Assembly (NCBI RefSeq): GCF_023065955.2 | Contig: NW_026622985.1 | Coordinates: forward strand, 76,249,931-76,313,930 | Source of the DNA: Ursus arctos | Taxonomy: Eukaryota > Chordata > Mammalia > Carnivora > Ursidae | Direction of reading: 5' to 3' | DNA length: 64,000 bases | Shown here: one piece after another, positions 46,398 to 58,665 of the stretch | How positions within the stretch are numbered: the stretch's first letter is position 1 | How the letters are laid out: every line of letters begins with the position of its first letter | Position numbers and translations under genes: made by a program | Notes under the pieces: generated by a model | Databases searched by the model: none | What the model was told of the DNA's origin: nothing | Seen by the model: only the letters and a program-made list of their open reading frames with translations

Positions 46398-46767
46398 AAG
46401 TGACCTTGAGACTTTCACTTCTATCGTTTTCTCAGGAATAGCATGTATAATTCTATTTATAAAGCACTTTACATTAACATATTTTTTTGCATTTAAACTT
46501 AAATTTCTCAGAGAATCTGAAAACTCTGTTAACACTTCTACGTATTTATCACAATAAACCGTGTTGTCCCTGAGGTTTCTGCGTGATCTTGAATTGCCTT
46601 CTGAGTCATCCCAAAAAAGTATGCATTAGGCTTAGAACAGTATTATTACCAGATACATTCTATCAGGCCCTTATTTCTTAAATGTGTGTGTATTTGACTT
46701 TTTCCGTAACCATTACTCAATTATACAAAGTAACACAGAATTTCTTGGAGCACTTTACCCACCAGAA
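46398..46767 (-). repeat. Large inverted repeat, right arm
   Basis: Reverse complement of 44763-45133 at about 98% identity. The 60-base block 46561-46620 is an exact complement of left-arm sequence. Flanks beyond 46767 (CAAACATACC) are unrelated to those left of 44763, and I see no obvious target-site duplication. Confidence 0.95.
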
Positions 46768-47764
46768 ATCAAACATACCAAGCAGTACTTTAAGAGATAG
46801 AAGTGAAAAAGAGATTACAAAGAAAAAAAAAAACATAATAAAGTTTAAAAATATATAGAAAAGTTCTTAGACAAAAGAAAAAAAATACATTGTAGTACAA
46901 GACAAGGCTATTTGAAATATATATATTTTAATTGAGGTGATTGATTATAAGGCAGGATGGACACATCCTTGGTCAGAGAAACAAAACTTGATTGCATAAA
47001 ACAGCTTGGACCTAACTAAGTGGTTTATTCTTATGTTCTTATTTTCTCAGGTACTCTGATACTTGAAGATCCAACGAAGTTTCAGGTCCTTACTACTGAT
47101 AGGCTTCAAGACTGTGGGAACACATCTGGGGAACTCTCACCTCATGGCTTCTAAAAGCAACACTAAAACAAACAACTATTTTTGAGAATTCTTGTAGGTA
47201 AGCCATAAATCCACACAAACTCTTGTGAACACCTCCTTCCTGAATATAGATTTTCCCACTTAAATAGGAGAAGGGTTTCATAAGCAAAGTCTCAGTTTCA
47301 ATTAAGGCCATTAAGTTGGAAGAAGATAGGAAATAGGAAAACTGTTTAACTATGATCAAAGTAGTTTCAAAGTAGAATATAGAGATCAGGTCTGGGAGAC
47401 AGTGTACAAAGGAGTAACTTCAGGATAGATCAGAGGCAGGAAGCCTAAAATATTCTAAAGGTGAGAATGCAGAAAACAGCAGATGATTGGAGGGGTTTAT
47501 ATACGTGGTGGTGACCAGAAATAACAATAATATGAATCCTAGTGGATTAAATTTACCACAGGGTTTCCAAGTGAATTGATTTCTGCAGTCTGTTGATAGG
47601 TGGAGTATAGGCATAGGGAGTACCAAGGCTTTTCCAACATCAGCTATGATCTTGCTCACCAGAGGAAATCCCTGTTTCTAGTGGACAGAGACACCCAATT
47701 TCCCTAGAAGGAGTCAGCAATGATCTGAATTGACACAGCAACATTGATATTTCTTTCAACCAAA
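46768..47764. other. Unassigned sequence
   Basis: Nothing recognised. Reverse open frames at 47093-47359 and 47420-47659 have no domain. Confidence 0.45.
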
Positions 47765-47860
47765 GGTGAGGTCAGGGAATATTATGTATTCATCTTTGTG
47801 CCTCTAGTGCTTTGTATATGCTCAAAAGTATTTATTGAATATATCATTAAAGTGAAAAAG
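47765..47860 (+). mobile_element. L2 3' end
   Basis: 'TGTATTCATCTTTGTGCCTC', 'TAGTGCTTTGTATATGCTCA' and 'AAAGTATTTATTGAATATAT' match the terminal L2 pattern. Confidence 0.65.
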
Positions 47861-49494
47861 AAAATGTGAAGAATTCAGAGAACCACAACTACTCATGCCA
47901 AGACTTCAGAAAACAATGACACTCAAATATAGGAGAGACTTTGAGGTTGCCCCATAAAGATTTTAAAATAATGGTAGAAGACATAGGTTAAAAAGCTCAG
48001 AATAATGGTAAGGATTTAAAGGTACTAGTAATTACATACATGATTTTGAAATGAGGGTTGTTTGCTCTGGGAGACTCTTCTCCTCTGGATGGAAACTAAT
48101 GTCAGAGCATCTAAAACAGATCCCAGGTCAAGTTCAAAAATCTCACTACAAAGTCAGTTAACACTGTGGTTGTGACCGGTTAAAATGGATAAAGCAAGAG
48201 AAAGAGAAAGGGAAAGTTTTTATTGTAGTTACTTTTTTTTCTACCTAATTTTCTTGCCTCCCACCTTCTCCAAGTAGTACTATTTAGATGAATCCCATCA
48301 CTCCACGGTACACACTTCCCTACATGTCCTAAATAGTGAAGCACATCTGTGATATTTCTGTTCTCCCAATGGTAGTATTTCTTGCCTCTTCAATTTATAG
48401 ATCCATTATAAAATCAGCCTCTGAAATGATTTGGAGATAAGTGGGGAAGGGTATGTGATTCACTATAAATGATCCTAACAATACCACTTACTAACAAGTG
48501 AATTTGAGCAACTAACAGATAGTCTATTACCCTAAGTTTTCCTCAAGAATAAAGGAAAGTTAATAAAAATACTTCCCTTCCCCATATGAGATCACATAGG
48601 AGAAAACAGCCCAAGTGAGATCACATATGGGAATCACACGGTAAATTATAAAGAGTTTGAATATGTTAGCTACCACTATCTTGCTATGTATACTTTACCA
48701 CCTACAGAAATGCCTGTAAATCCCTGTCATTCCATCTGCTAAGGACTCCAGATACTGACTATAGACATTGACTGTTGACCAAGGGTTTTAAGTGGAAAGC
48801 CATTCAGAAAAAAAAAAAAGAAAAAAGAAAAGAAAAAAAAAAAGAATAACACATTAAATACCAGTTTTTATAGAACTGTGGGGGACAATAAAAATTCTGT
48901 TCCCAATCAATTACTTGAAGTTTGCCATCTTTGCCACTGGCAAGCATGCAAACATTTAAGAAGTATCTAATGAGAGCGAGTGATTGCACAGACTCTGCAC
49001 ACTGCTCGATTGTTCTCTGATGTGCCCTAAATGTGCTGACACCAGCTTTCCTTCATCCGTGCCCCTCTAGGCCAGGAACCTCAGATGGCTCTCTCAATAG
49101 AAAGTGCATTGTGCTGATTCTGATTCATTAAAGATGTACAAAGACTACAATTTTGGAAGTAGTAAAAAAAAGTACCTCTCAAGTGACAAGAGGAACATGG
49201 CAGTGGAAATATAAAATGAAAGCCTGACCAACAACAAGCTTTTGATTGTTTGTTTTTTTTTGTATTAAAATAATATCAACTATGAAACAAATCTTAAGGC
49301 AGAAAATTGACAAATCTAAAATGCTTATTTACTTGACCTCATCCTGAACCTCTCTATCACTGAACCAGAGCATTTATCTCTCCTCCACAGATTTAATTCC
49401 ATATACTATGTTCATTTATTCATTAATTTTTATTCATTTAAAAATTTAATTATTGCTTCATTCTTTTGATTTTGTGCCTTGCATTAGTTGTAGT
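47861..49494. other. Unassigned sequence with A-rich tract
   Basis: An A-rich low-complexity tract lies at 48809-48845. A short broken inverted repeat built on CCCATATG/CATATGGG surrounds two copies of GAGATCACATA at about 48582-48632. Otherwise nothing recognised. Confidence 0.45.
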
Positions 49495-49760
49495 ATCAAT
49501 GTTCATTAAGCAATTACTATATTCCAAGCGTCATAATAAGGGCTTTACACTAATTATCTTATTTAATCCTCCTAACAATTCTGTGGGATAAGCCCTTTAT
49601 TACACCCATTTTATAGATGAAGAAACTAAGACTCAGGAGGTCACATTACTTATCCAACTTCACCTAAATAAACTAGTAAGTGGTAGGTGAGCATTTCAAA
49701 CCAGGTCTGTATAACTTCAAAGTCTGAGTTTTTAAGTATTATACTAAACTGCTTAGCTGT
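49495..49760 (-). mobile_element. MIR, reverse
   Basis: 'AAGCAATTACTATATTCCAA', 'GGCTTTACACTAATTATCTT', 'TTTAATCCTCCTAACAATTC', 'ACCCATTTTATAGATGAAGA', 'ACTAGTAAGTGGTAGGTGAG' follow the reverse MIR consensus almost end to end. Confidence 0.93.
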
Positions 49761-49829
49761 TGGGGCTCTAAGCATGAGGGAATATGATCCCACTTATTAG
49801 TTCTAGTGGAGGAGCACAGAGCAGAGCTG

Positions 49830-50400
49830 GGAGATATGGGGAGGGTGGCTGAACCTCATCTGAGGTTAAGGATATCAGGAGAAGAGATGAGAGAAGTAGA
49901 GAGAGAGGTCAAAAAAAGTCTTAGAAGTTATGATACAGAGTTTTGATTTTTTGCTGAAAATCTGAAGGATTTTGGAAAAACTGAAGGATTAATCTTTTTT
50001 GAAGATCACTGTGTCAGATTTATGCTGGATGAACTGGAAGAGGGCATGGCAAGAGATATAGGAAGTAGATAAGGCTATTATGATAATCCAGAGAAGAAGT
50101 GATAATGATTTAGGGCAATGACTATGAGAATGGAGAAGAAGAATGGGATTTGAGAGACATGAAGAAAGTAAAAATATCAGATTGCAAAGACTGGGTACAG
50201 GTGACGGGAGAGAGAGTAATCTAGAATTCCTTCAGCTTGGAGACACTTGGTGGTATATTTACCTGTAAGATAATACAAGGGCATTGCAAATTCGAGGGAA
50301 ATAAGATGTTAGCTGAGGAATCTATGGCACAGTACAGGTGTTCAGAAGAACAGTCAAGGCTTTAAGTTTGGGAGCCATTACCATATACCAATGATGATGC
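49830..50400 (-). mobile_element. L2 fragment, reverse
   Basis: 'GAAGATCACTGTGTCAGATT', 'GCTATTATGATAATCCAGAG', 'AGAAGTGATAATGATTTAGG' and 'GGGAGCCATTACCATATACC' are the complement of L2 ORF2 sequence; the last corresponds to the neighbourhood of the RT YADD motif, now degenerate. Confidence 0.72.
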
Positions 50401-50614
50401 ATAGGATTCTTCTCAGATATCAACTCTGATCCATTGATACAATGGCTGTCTGAAACTCCGTGTTAATTAAGATGGCGGATAACATGGAAAGACACAGCCA
50501 GCAATAAGCACATAGGATTCTGTTTGAAAACAAAGAATCAGTCTGCCTAGAAAAAGAAGCACTTGAAAAACTGTAGAGAGTAGTAGTATGAAGCCAGTAA
50601 ATGCAGGGAGGTGA

Positions 50615-50810
50615 TCCAGTAGAGTGGCCCTAGAGTTGGACTGTCTGGGATTGGATCTCAGTTCCCCAATTACTGTCAGTGTGACTGTGGGTTAGCTACT
50701 GAACCGCACCGTGTCGCCAAGTCTTTACCTGGAAAGTGAGCATAATTATATTAGTACCCCAGAGAGTGCTATGGGAATTAGATACCCATGGAAAGTGCTT
50801 TGCCATGTGA
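50615..50810 (+). mobile_element. MIR
   Basis: 'TAGAGTTGGACTGTCTGGGA', 'TTGGATCTCAGTTCCCCAAT', 'CAGTGTGACTGTGGGTTAGC' and 'GGAAAGTGAGCATAATTATA' follow the plus-strand MIR core. Confidence 0.85.
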
Positions 50811-51079
50811 AAAAAAATCAATGTGTTCATTTTGTAAACAAAGAAACATACACATATATGTACTGGAGATATGTAGACATATATGTGAGGATCTTACGTT
50901 CCCGACAGAAATTCAAAAGATATGATAGAAAATGAGACATTAAATGCATTAACAGGGAAAACTGAAAACACTGGTTAAGAAAAAGAACACTTTTCTTAAA
51001 GAAAAGAAAATACATTTTCTTCATATGAACTAATACAGAATAATGTGAATTAGAGATTGTTCAATCAATTTTGTTTTCT

Positions 51080-51210
51080 TCAGAGAGTAAATTTGAGGCC
51101 CAGGGATGTTCAATAACATAACCAAGGTCACACCCAATCAAGCCAGAGCCCAAATCAGTACAATTTCCTAATCCCCACTATGATGAATTTTTTACTACAT
51201 GATGCTAGAT
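51080..51210 (-). mobile_element. MIR fragment, reverse
   Basis: 'TTTGAGGCCCAGGGATGTTC', 'AACCAAGGTCACACCCAATC' and 'CCAGAGCCCAAATCAGTACA' match the 5' half of MIR in reverse. Confidence 0.7.
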
Positions 51211-53462
51211 AATAATCCTTTTAAAGGAGAATCTATCATTTGAGTAGAAATCTTTATAACATTCATGCCTCATTTTTTTTTATCACTTATCTATCAGAAA
51301 TAGCTTGTGCCAAGTTGTTTTTAGAACATAAACTCTCTGAAGCAGTGATTTTTCTACCTTTCCAGAATTAACTTTTCCTGATAATGAACAATGTGCTCTG
51401 TATGCAGTAGGCAGCTTCAAATATAATAACAAACATTTTGTTTATCTAATTGAAAGACAGTGAATGGGTATTTGTCCTTTGGTGAAAAATCACATGCTGA
51501 TAAATTTCAGTCTTTTTGTTGCCTGTCTCTAGAAAGTCTGAGTTTCCTATAAGGCACTCTTTTCAAAGTACGTTTTTGAATGCATTGGCAAGATAGAAAC
51601 AAGAAGATGATAGATTGAGGATGAAGAGGACAAGTGAAAGAGCTGGGAAACCGGTCCTTTCATGTAATTGCCACCCTTCCCTCCCCTTTCCCTGCTGAGA
51701 TTTTTCTGTAATTTGTGATTACATCAGGTTGGAGTGTCTCCTAAATATAGAATATGAAATTTTGCTTTAATAAAGCTAAAAATTCAGAGGCTCATACTCC
51801 TTATGCAAAGATTTAACTATCTCTAATCAACTGCCATGAGTTTTGAAAACATCCTTACTTTCTCCAGGATATGAATTTGTAGAATGGAAAAATGCCTTTT
51901 TGCAAAATGTTGTTTCAGACCTCACTCTGTAAACTGATGTTTATTCTCACCACACTTTTCCATATTTCACATGTCATCAGTGGGGCTTGCTCTTTTTATT
52001 TTTTTACACATTAGATTTATATAGTTTTTATAGGTTAAAAAAATTCAAGGATATGGGTACAAAGTATTGATCGGCCATTATAAAGACATAATATCATATA
52101 TCCCTCCCCTGTTCAACAGAGAATTTGGGGCATCCTAATAGGGAAAGAAAAATGTAACCTGGAAACCCAGGACAATCATTCTAAGAAATTCCAACAGCCA
52201 CTCTAGAGGAATGACCGCTTAACACTTAGTGCTTTTTAGATGCTGCTTCAAGGAATTATGAAAAGAAAATGAGAAATAATCCAATTATGAGGTAATTCAG
52301 AATAAATAGTAATGAATAAATAGAACCCATGATAATGGTCCTTAAATGCATGCTTAAATAATGAAGCATTTGCATTTACGGGAAAGGGCAGATGACTTCA
52401 ATAAAATTGTTATTAGATAATACTAATTTGGTACTTTGCATTTTTAAAGTGTGCTATTGTTATTGAATTGAGAAAAAAGTTTCCAACATTTTATATGAAT
52501 AACTCTCACTCACAGATTATACATGACTAGAAAGTACACGAAAAAGTTGCCAAAAAAACGCTATTGGTAAGTTTCATTTCTTTGCTAAGAAAAAGAAAGA
52601 TTGTGAATTTAAGGAGCTGAATGTTGATTTTAGAGAGATATGGAATGAGGGCCAGGAGAAGCAAAAACAGATCTTTTCCATCGGATTACAAATAATGACA
52701 CAGGAACCCATCTGCCTATGTTTTATGGTGAAGAATGCTGTGATTATTTGATGAGTAGGAGGGAAAGTTTGGTGGGATGAAAAGATGGAAGAAAGCCAGG
52801 GAAGCTGGCTGCCTCAAGTTCAACAAGAAAATGTCAAATCAAATGTGTGTTCTCTTCCTGAAAAATACCCACCCTTATTATGCATCCATGTGTTGATGAC
52901 TGATGCAAATGAATTTTTCAAGTGCTATACAAATGAGTTGCCTAACTGATGTTAGCCTAGAGAGAGCAAATCCCTAGTAAAATACAGAATTATATTTTTA
53001 GCCTTAGATAAAAGCATATAGACATTAAATGTTTGCAGGCTCAATCTTTCTTTCCTCTTTACTATGTTCCAATTTAATTAATGAAATACTGGAATTGGGA
53101 CAGATTTGGCTTTGGACTGGAAACTATGTGAATTCTGGCTATCAACTTTATGGGCAAAATTAGGCTACTGGTACTTCCCTAAGGCGAACACATCTGTGAT
53201 TTAAGCTAATCAGTCCCTGCGTGTCACTGTTGCTTCATACAAACTGGGTGAAAGTAACATGTCATTGCAATGAGAGGCTGTCATTTTAAAGAGAAATCAT
53301 ATCATTTTGAGTAAAGCTCACCTTAATGGATGAAATATGCACATATCAATAATTTTCCAACTTAGTGTTTTAGCCAATGAGCATATGGGGACATTTTGAT
53401 ATATTGTCCATTAGATATAAACTCTGATTACTCTATTAATTCTACATTTTTATTTTATAAAA
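51211..53462. other. Unassigned sequence
   Basis: About 2.2 kb without a recognised gene. A possible very decayed L2 tail lies at about 51310-51420. It is one of the longest repeat-poor stretches in the window. Confidence 0.45.
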
Positions 53463-53700
53463 CTGAAGATGGCTTTTTAAAAAGATTTTATTTATTTACT
53501 TTAGCGAAAGAGTGTGCAAGCACCAGAGAGGAACAGGGAGAAGGGCAGAGCAAGAGGGAGAGGGAAAGAGAGAGAATCCCAAGCAGACTCTGCACTGAGG
53601 GCTGAGCTCAATCCCATGAACCCAAGATCATGACCTGACCCAAAACAAGAGTCTGACACTTAACTGACTGAGCCACCCAGGTGCCCCTGAAGATGATTTT
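53463..53700 (-). mobile_element. Can-SINE, reverse, with target-site duplication
   Basis: Body about 53479-53686: AAAGATTTTATTTATTTACT tail at the left, GA-rich body, TGAGCCACCCAGGTGCCCC head end at the right. CTGAAGATGG/CTGAAGATGA flank it (53463 and 53687). The forward open frame 53396-53605 crosses it and is a shadow. Confidence 0.95.
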
Positions 53701-53866
53701 TCTAGACAAACTTGAGGAAAGCTTGAATTCTTTGGTTTTAGTGGCTCAAATCAGAAGTTAACCTTTATCAAAAACTAATTGCTATTTTAGTGAATACTAA
53801 TGTAAATGCTGAAAATAGTAGCACCATAAAACATTTAACCTTAACCACAAAAAAGCATGTACAGCT
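53701..53866. other. Unassigned sequence
   Basis: Short spacer between the SINE and the Tigger1; nothing recognised. Confidence 0.4.
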
Positions 53867-55501
53867 CAGGCATACCTTGGAGATATTGGAGGTTTGGTTC
53901 CAAACCACCATAACAAAGCAAGTCAAATGGGGGTATCCCAGTGTATATAAAAGTTACGTTTACACCATACTATAGCCTATTACCTGTATAATAACATTGT
54001 GTCTAAAAATGTATATATACCTTAATTTAAAAATACTTTGTTGCTAAAAAATGCTAACCATCATCTGAGCTTTCAGCGAGTCATAATCTTGCCGGTGGAG
54101 GATACTGATGGCTGCTGACTGATCAGGGCGGTGGTTGCTGAAGTTGGGGTGACCATCGCAATTTCTTAAAATAAGACAACAAGGAAGGTTGCCACATCAG
54201 ATGACTCTTCCTTTCACTAACGATTTCTCTGTAGCATGCAGGGCTGTAAGATAACGTTTCACCTGCAGTAGAACTACTTTCAAGAGGAGTCAATCCTCTG
54301 AGCCTCTGCCGCTGCTTTGTCAACTACGTGTATATATTATATATCCCTTGTTATCATTTCAACAGTCTTGACAGCATTTTCGTCAGGAGTAGATTCCTTC
54401 CCAAGACACCTTTGCTCATCCATAAGAAGTATCTCCTCAACGTTCAGAGTGTTATCACGAGATCGCAGCTGTTATCCAGGGGGCAGTTGTTCCGTTGCAT
54501 CGTCAGGCTCCACTTCTAATTCTAGTTCTCTTGCTCTTTCCACCACGTTTGCAGTTACTTCCTCCAGCAAAGTCTCGAACCCCTCCAAGTCATTTTAGCT
54601 AGATCTTCTGGATAACGCTGCAGCTTCTACACCAGCACTTCGATTGTTATGGAGACAGCTCCTTTCCTTAAACCTCAGGAAGCAACCTCTGCTACCTTCA
54701 AACTTCTTCTGCCGCTTCCTCACCTCCCTCAGCCTTCATAGAATTGAAGAGAGTAAGGCTCTTGCTCCGGATTAGGCTTTGGCTTAAGGGAATGCTGTGG
54801 CTCATTTCATCTTCTATCCAGACCACTAAAACTTTCTCCATATCAGCAACAGAGCTGTTTTGCTTTCTTATCATGTGTGTGTTCACTGGAGCAGCACTTT
54901 TAATTTCCTTCAAACATTTTTCCTTTGCATTCACACCTTGGCTAACAGTCTAGCTCAAGAGGCACACACCTTTCAGCTTATCTCAGCTTTGGACCTGCCT
55001 TCTACACTAAGCTTAATCACTTCTAGATTTTGATTGAAAGCAAGAGACATGTGACTCTTCCTTTCATTTGAGCATTTAAAGGCAATTATAGGGTAATTAA
55101 TTACCCAATTTCAATATTGTTGTCTCAGGGAATAGGGAGGTCCAAAGAGAGGGAAAGAGACAGGGAATGGCTTGGTCAGTGGAGCAGTCAGAACACACAC
55201 AACACTTATCAATAAAGTTCACGCTCATGTGGGCATGGTTTGTGGTGCTCCCAAACAATTACAACAGTAATGTCAAAGATCACTGATCACAGATCACCAG
55301 GAGAAACACAATAATAATGAAAAAGTTTGAAATATTGCAAGAATTACCAAAATATGATGCAGAGACAAAGTGAGCAAATGCTGGAAAAATGGTGTTGATA
55401 GACTTGCTTGACACAGGGTTGCTGCAAGCTATCAATTTGTAAAAAACAAAACATCTATGAAGTACAATAAAGTGAAAGTGCATTAAAAGGAGATATGCCT
55501 A
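53867..55501 (-). mobile_element. Tigger1 DNA transposon, internally deleted
   Basis: Pogo-type element. The left end reads CAGGCATACCTTGGAGATAT; the right end is its imperfect inverted copy (GGAGATATGCCTA). The remnant is 1,635 bp against a family length of about 2.4 kb. On the reverse strand, 54698-54934 still reads a stretch of the CENP-B-like DNA-binding domain ([40 protein letters not shown]). A sharp junction near 54596, where the text jumps from TCCAAGTCAT to TTAGCTAGATCTTCTGG, indicates loss of roughly 0.9 kb that would carry most of the DDE catalytic domain. Frameshifts occur elsewhere. Not autonomous. Plus-strand open frames at 54317-54598 and 54744-54953 are antisense shadows. Confidence 0.95.
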
Positions 55502-56756
55502 CAGATAGTTCAGTAAGTTAACTGACGTGTTCAAATTAATAAATGCTTCGTAACTAGAGAAAGTAATGAAAACAAATGTAAATGGAAAACTTCAAAGAAA
55601 AGGCTTTGGAACATTTCATCCAAATATTTTCTTTAAAATTAGAGTTTGAAATACTTACACTTTTTTAGCTCCAAGTTTACCCATAATTGTCATCATATAT
55701 TTATTTTTAATAATTTAAATATCGTTCTTCTTAGCCATATATTTATTCCAATTATTAATGAAAACTACAGAATAATAAAAATAGCCAGTAGCAACTCTAA
55801 CATCAAATACTAATATAGCACATTATTTAATCATAAGAAAAAAAAGTAAAAGCAAAAAACTGAGGTTAATTTGCCCTGGGTTATTTTGTTCTTTTCTTCA
55901 CAAGCATGCAGTTAGTAAAGTCCTGTAAATGTAAATGCCAATAAAATAGTATCTCATTGTTCTTCATGGAAATTAGTGATGCATGATAATGCATGTCATT
56001 ACTTGTCATGAAAACCATTGGAGAAATCATATTGCATTTTAATGAATGAGTTAAATGCCTGGGATTGTCAACTATGTTAGAGGGATAATCATCTGAGAAA
56101 AATTAATTCTGACATTTGGTAATTAGTAGTAGAAAAATTATAAATTTCTCTGAAAGAACATTTTGTCTAAAATATTTTAAGCTATCTCAAATGCAAAAGC
56201 CACAAACTACATTGTTTATAGAAAATATTTTACTACACAATCAGACTATTCTGGGTCAAAGAATTATTTTAAAAGACTTAAGAACATCCTTATCCAAGTG
56301 ATAATAGCACTAATAAAAACAACTACATTCTCTATCAGAGGTAAATATTCATAACAATGACATGATCACTCAGACAATATTTTTATTGTATATAGTTTAA
56401 AAACACATGTGAAAAAACATGAATTAAAACTTTGTTGATATTTTTTTCTGAAGTTACAAGACCAGTAAAATGGCATTTTGAAAGTTTACTCTTCACAGAT
56501 TTTCTTTAAAGCAGATTTAATATTACCAAATATGTGCAAAATTTTTTTTTACTTTTTTACTGTTTTGACATTTGCAACAATTGTGTAAAATCAGTGGTGG
56601 GAAAAAGTGCTGGTGTGTTAGGAATCAAGGCAGTGCCACCAAACAGTCCCAGGAACTGTGTTCTTCACTGACACCACACTTAACAACAACAACTACAAAA
56701 AAGCCAGTATCACTAAACAATGTCCTAATAAAGCAGCAAAACTTCCTAAGTTTATT
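55502..56756. other. Unassigned AT-rich sequence
   Basis: No gene or repeat family recognised. Confidence 0.4.
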
Positions 56757-56973
56757 AAATCTTGACCCTTGGGGTGCCTGTGTGGCTCGGATGGTTAAGC
56801 ATCTCCCTTCCGCTCAGGTCATGATTCCCAGGTCCTGGGATCGAGCCCACGTCTGGCTCCCAGATCAGCAGGGAGTCTGCGTCTCCCTCTCCCTCTGCCT
56901 CTCCCCATGCTTGTGCTTTCTCTCTCTCTCTCAAATGAATAAATAAAATCTTAAAAAAAAAATCTTGACCCTT
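56757..56973 (+). mobile_element. Can-SINE with perfect target-site duplication
   Basis: Body 56771-56959 with GGGGTGCCTGTGTGGCTCGG head, CT-rich body and AAATGAATAAATAAAATCTT tail. The 14-bp duplication AAATCTTGACCCTT (56757-56770 and 56960-56973) is perfect. Open frames on both strands crossing it are shadows. Confidence 0.96.
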
Positions 56974-57177
56974 GAGTACACATCCTTTAATATTCTGCAT
57001 GATAAAATGAGAAGCAAGCATAAAGCATTTCTGTTATATGCTATAAAGCACAATGGTTGTCTTGAGAAAAGTACTTGTGTGATTGAGCTGAGAGCAGAAC
57101 TAGACACTTTTATCATAGAACATAATTTTCCCCAAAAAGTAACCAACGAACAAACCATGGTTATTCACAGGTAGATA

Positions 57178-58665
57178 TTTGAAGAACCAAAACAATTTTG
57201 AAAAGGAACAAAGTTGGAGGATTCACCCTGCTTGATTTCAAAACTTACTGCAAATTTACAGTCATCAAGGCAGTGTGGTACTGGCACAAGGAGAGGCATA
57301 TAGGTCAATGAAACAAAACTGAGAAGCCAGAGATAATCCACACGATTATGGTCATTTGATTTTGACAAGGGTGCCGTGGAGGAAGAAGAATCTTTTCAAG
57401 AAATGGGGCTAGGAGAACTGGGTATCCAGATACAAATGAACGAATCTGGAACTGTGTCTTGTACATAAAAATATAGCTCATACGCTTAAATGTAAAAGCT
57501 AAAACTGATATACTTGGAATGAAACAGAGCAGTAAATCTTTGTGACCACAAGTTAGGAAAGGTTTCTTAGATATGACACCAAAAGCACTACTGATGAAAG
57601 AAAAAAAAAATAGATAAATCAGGCTTCATTAAAATAAAAAACCTTCGTGCTTTAGAGGATATCATATAAAAAGGTGAAAAGACAACTCACAGAATGGGAG
57701 TAAATATCTGCAAATCATATATCTAATAAGGGTATAGTATCCAGAATATATAAAGAACTCTTAAAACTAAACAACAAAAAGACAAATATCCCAGTTTAAA
57801 AAGGGGTAAAGCTTTAGATATGTAAATGCCAATAATGTCCATTAGGGAAATGCAGACCAAAACCACAATGGGATCTCACTTCACACATTCTAGAATAGCT
57901 ACAATAAAAGATAGGTAATAACAACTGTTGGCAAGGAAACAGAGAAATTGAACCCTCTCACGTTGCTTCTGGGAATGGAATATAAAATGGCACAGACAGT
58001 GTAGAAAACATCTAGGCAGTTCCTCAAGATTTTAAATATAGAATTACTATAAGATCTGGCATGCCATGCCATGCCATGCCATGCCATGCCATTCCATGCC
58101 ATTCCATTCCATTCCATTCCATTCCATTTCTGTGTGCCCAAGAAAGCTGAAAATGTCTGTCCACATGCAAAAAAATGTACACGAATGTTCAAAGCAGCAT
58201 TATTCATAATAGCCCAAAGCGGAAACAACCAAATGTCCATCAGCTGATGGATAAATCAACAAAATGTGTAATACCCATACGATGACAGTATTATTCAGCC
58301 ATAAAAAAATGATGTACTGGATACGTGCTACAACATGGATGAATCTTGAAAACATTATACCACATAAAAGAAGCCAGTCACAAAGACAAAGTATTGTGTG
58401 ACTCCATTTATATGAAATGTTGAGACTAGACAAATTCATAGAGACAAAGTAGATTAGGGATTATATAGGATTTGGGGATTGTGTTGGAATGGGGAGGGGC
58501 TGCTAATGGATGTGAGGTTTCTTTCCAGGGTGATGAAATGTTTTAAAATTTACCATAGTGGTTGCTCACTGTGAATGTATTGCAAACCACTGAATTTTAA
58601 AATTTAAATTGGTAACTTTTATCATAGGTGAATTATATCTCAATAAAACTGCTTGGGAAAAAGTG
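57178..58665 (+). mobile_element. Old L1 (L1M) ORF2 C-terminus and 3' UTR
   Basis: 1.5 kb of plus-strand L1. ORF2 beyond the RT is readable by eye with many stops (near 57200-57420, then 57640-58400), ending around 58400 with 'CCATTTATATGAAATGTTGA'. The 3' UTR runs through 'AGGGGCTGCTAATGGATGTG' to 'GAATTATATCTCAATAAAAC' at about 58650. A pentanucleotide array has grown inside it (58061-58130). No RT or endonuclease domain remains. Confidence 0.9.
58061..58130 (+). repeat. (ATGCC)n-(ATTCC)n pentanucleotide array
   Basis: Fourteen tandem 5-mers: six ATGCC, one ATTCC, one ATGCC, five ATTCC and a final ATTTC. The two unit types differ by a single base and are almost cleanly segregated. On the reverse strand it gives the repeated Trp-Asn-Gly-Met-Glu-type open frame seen in 57899-58240, which is not a gene. 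Confidence 0.97.

Noticed and set aside
44763..46767. Inverted repeat as a microRNA precursor
   Set aside because: Arms are far too long and the spacer over 1.2 kb; nothing resembles a compact pre-miRNA hairpin.
54317..54598. A serine-rich 93-codon forward open frame
   Set aside because: It is antisense to the Tigger1 transposase region.
57899..58240. A reverse open frame with a repeated Trp-Asn-Gly-Met-Glu motif, looking like a repeat protein
   Set aside because: The motif is the translated ATGCC/ATTCC array inside an L1 3' section; no gene context.
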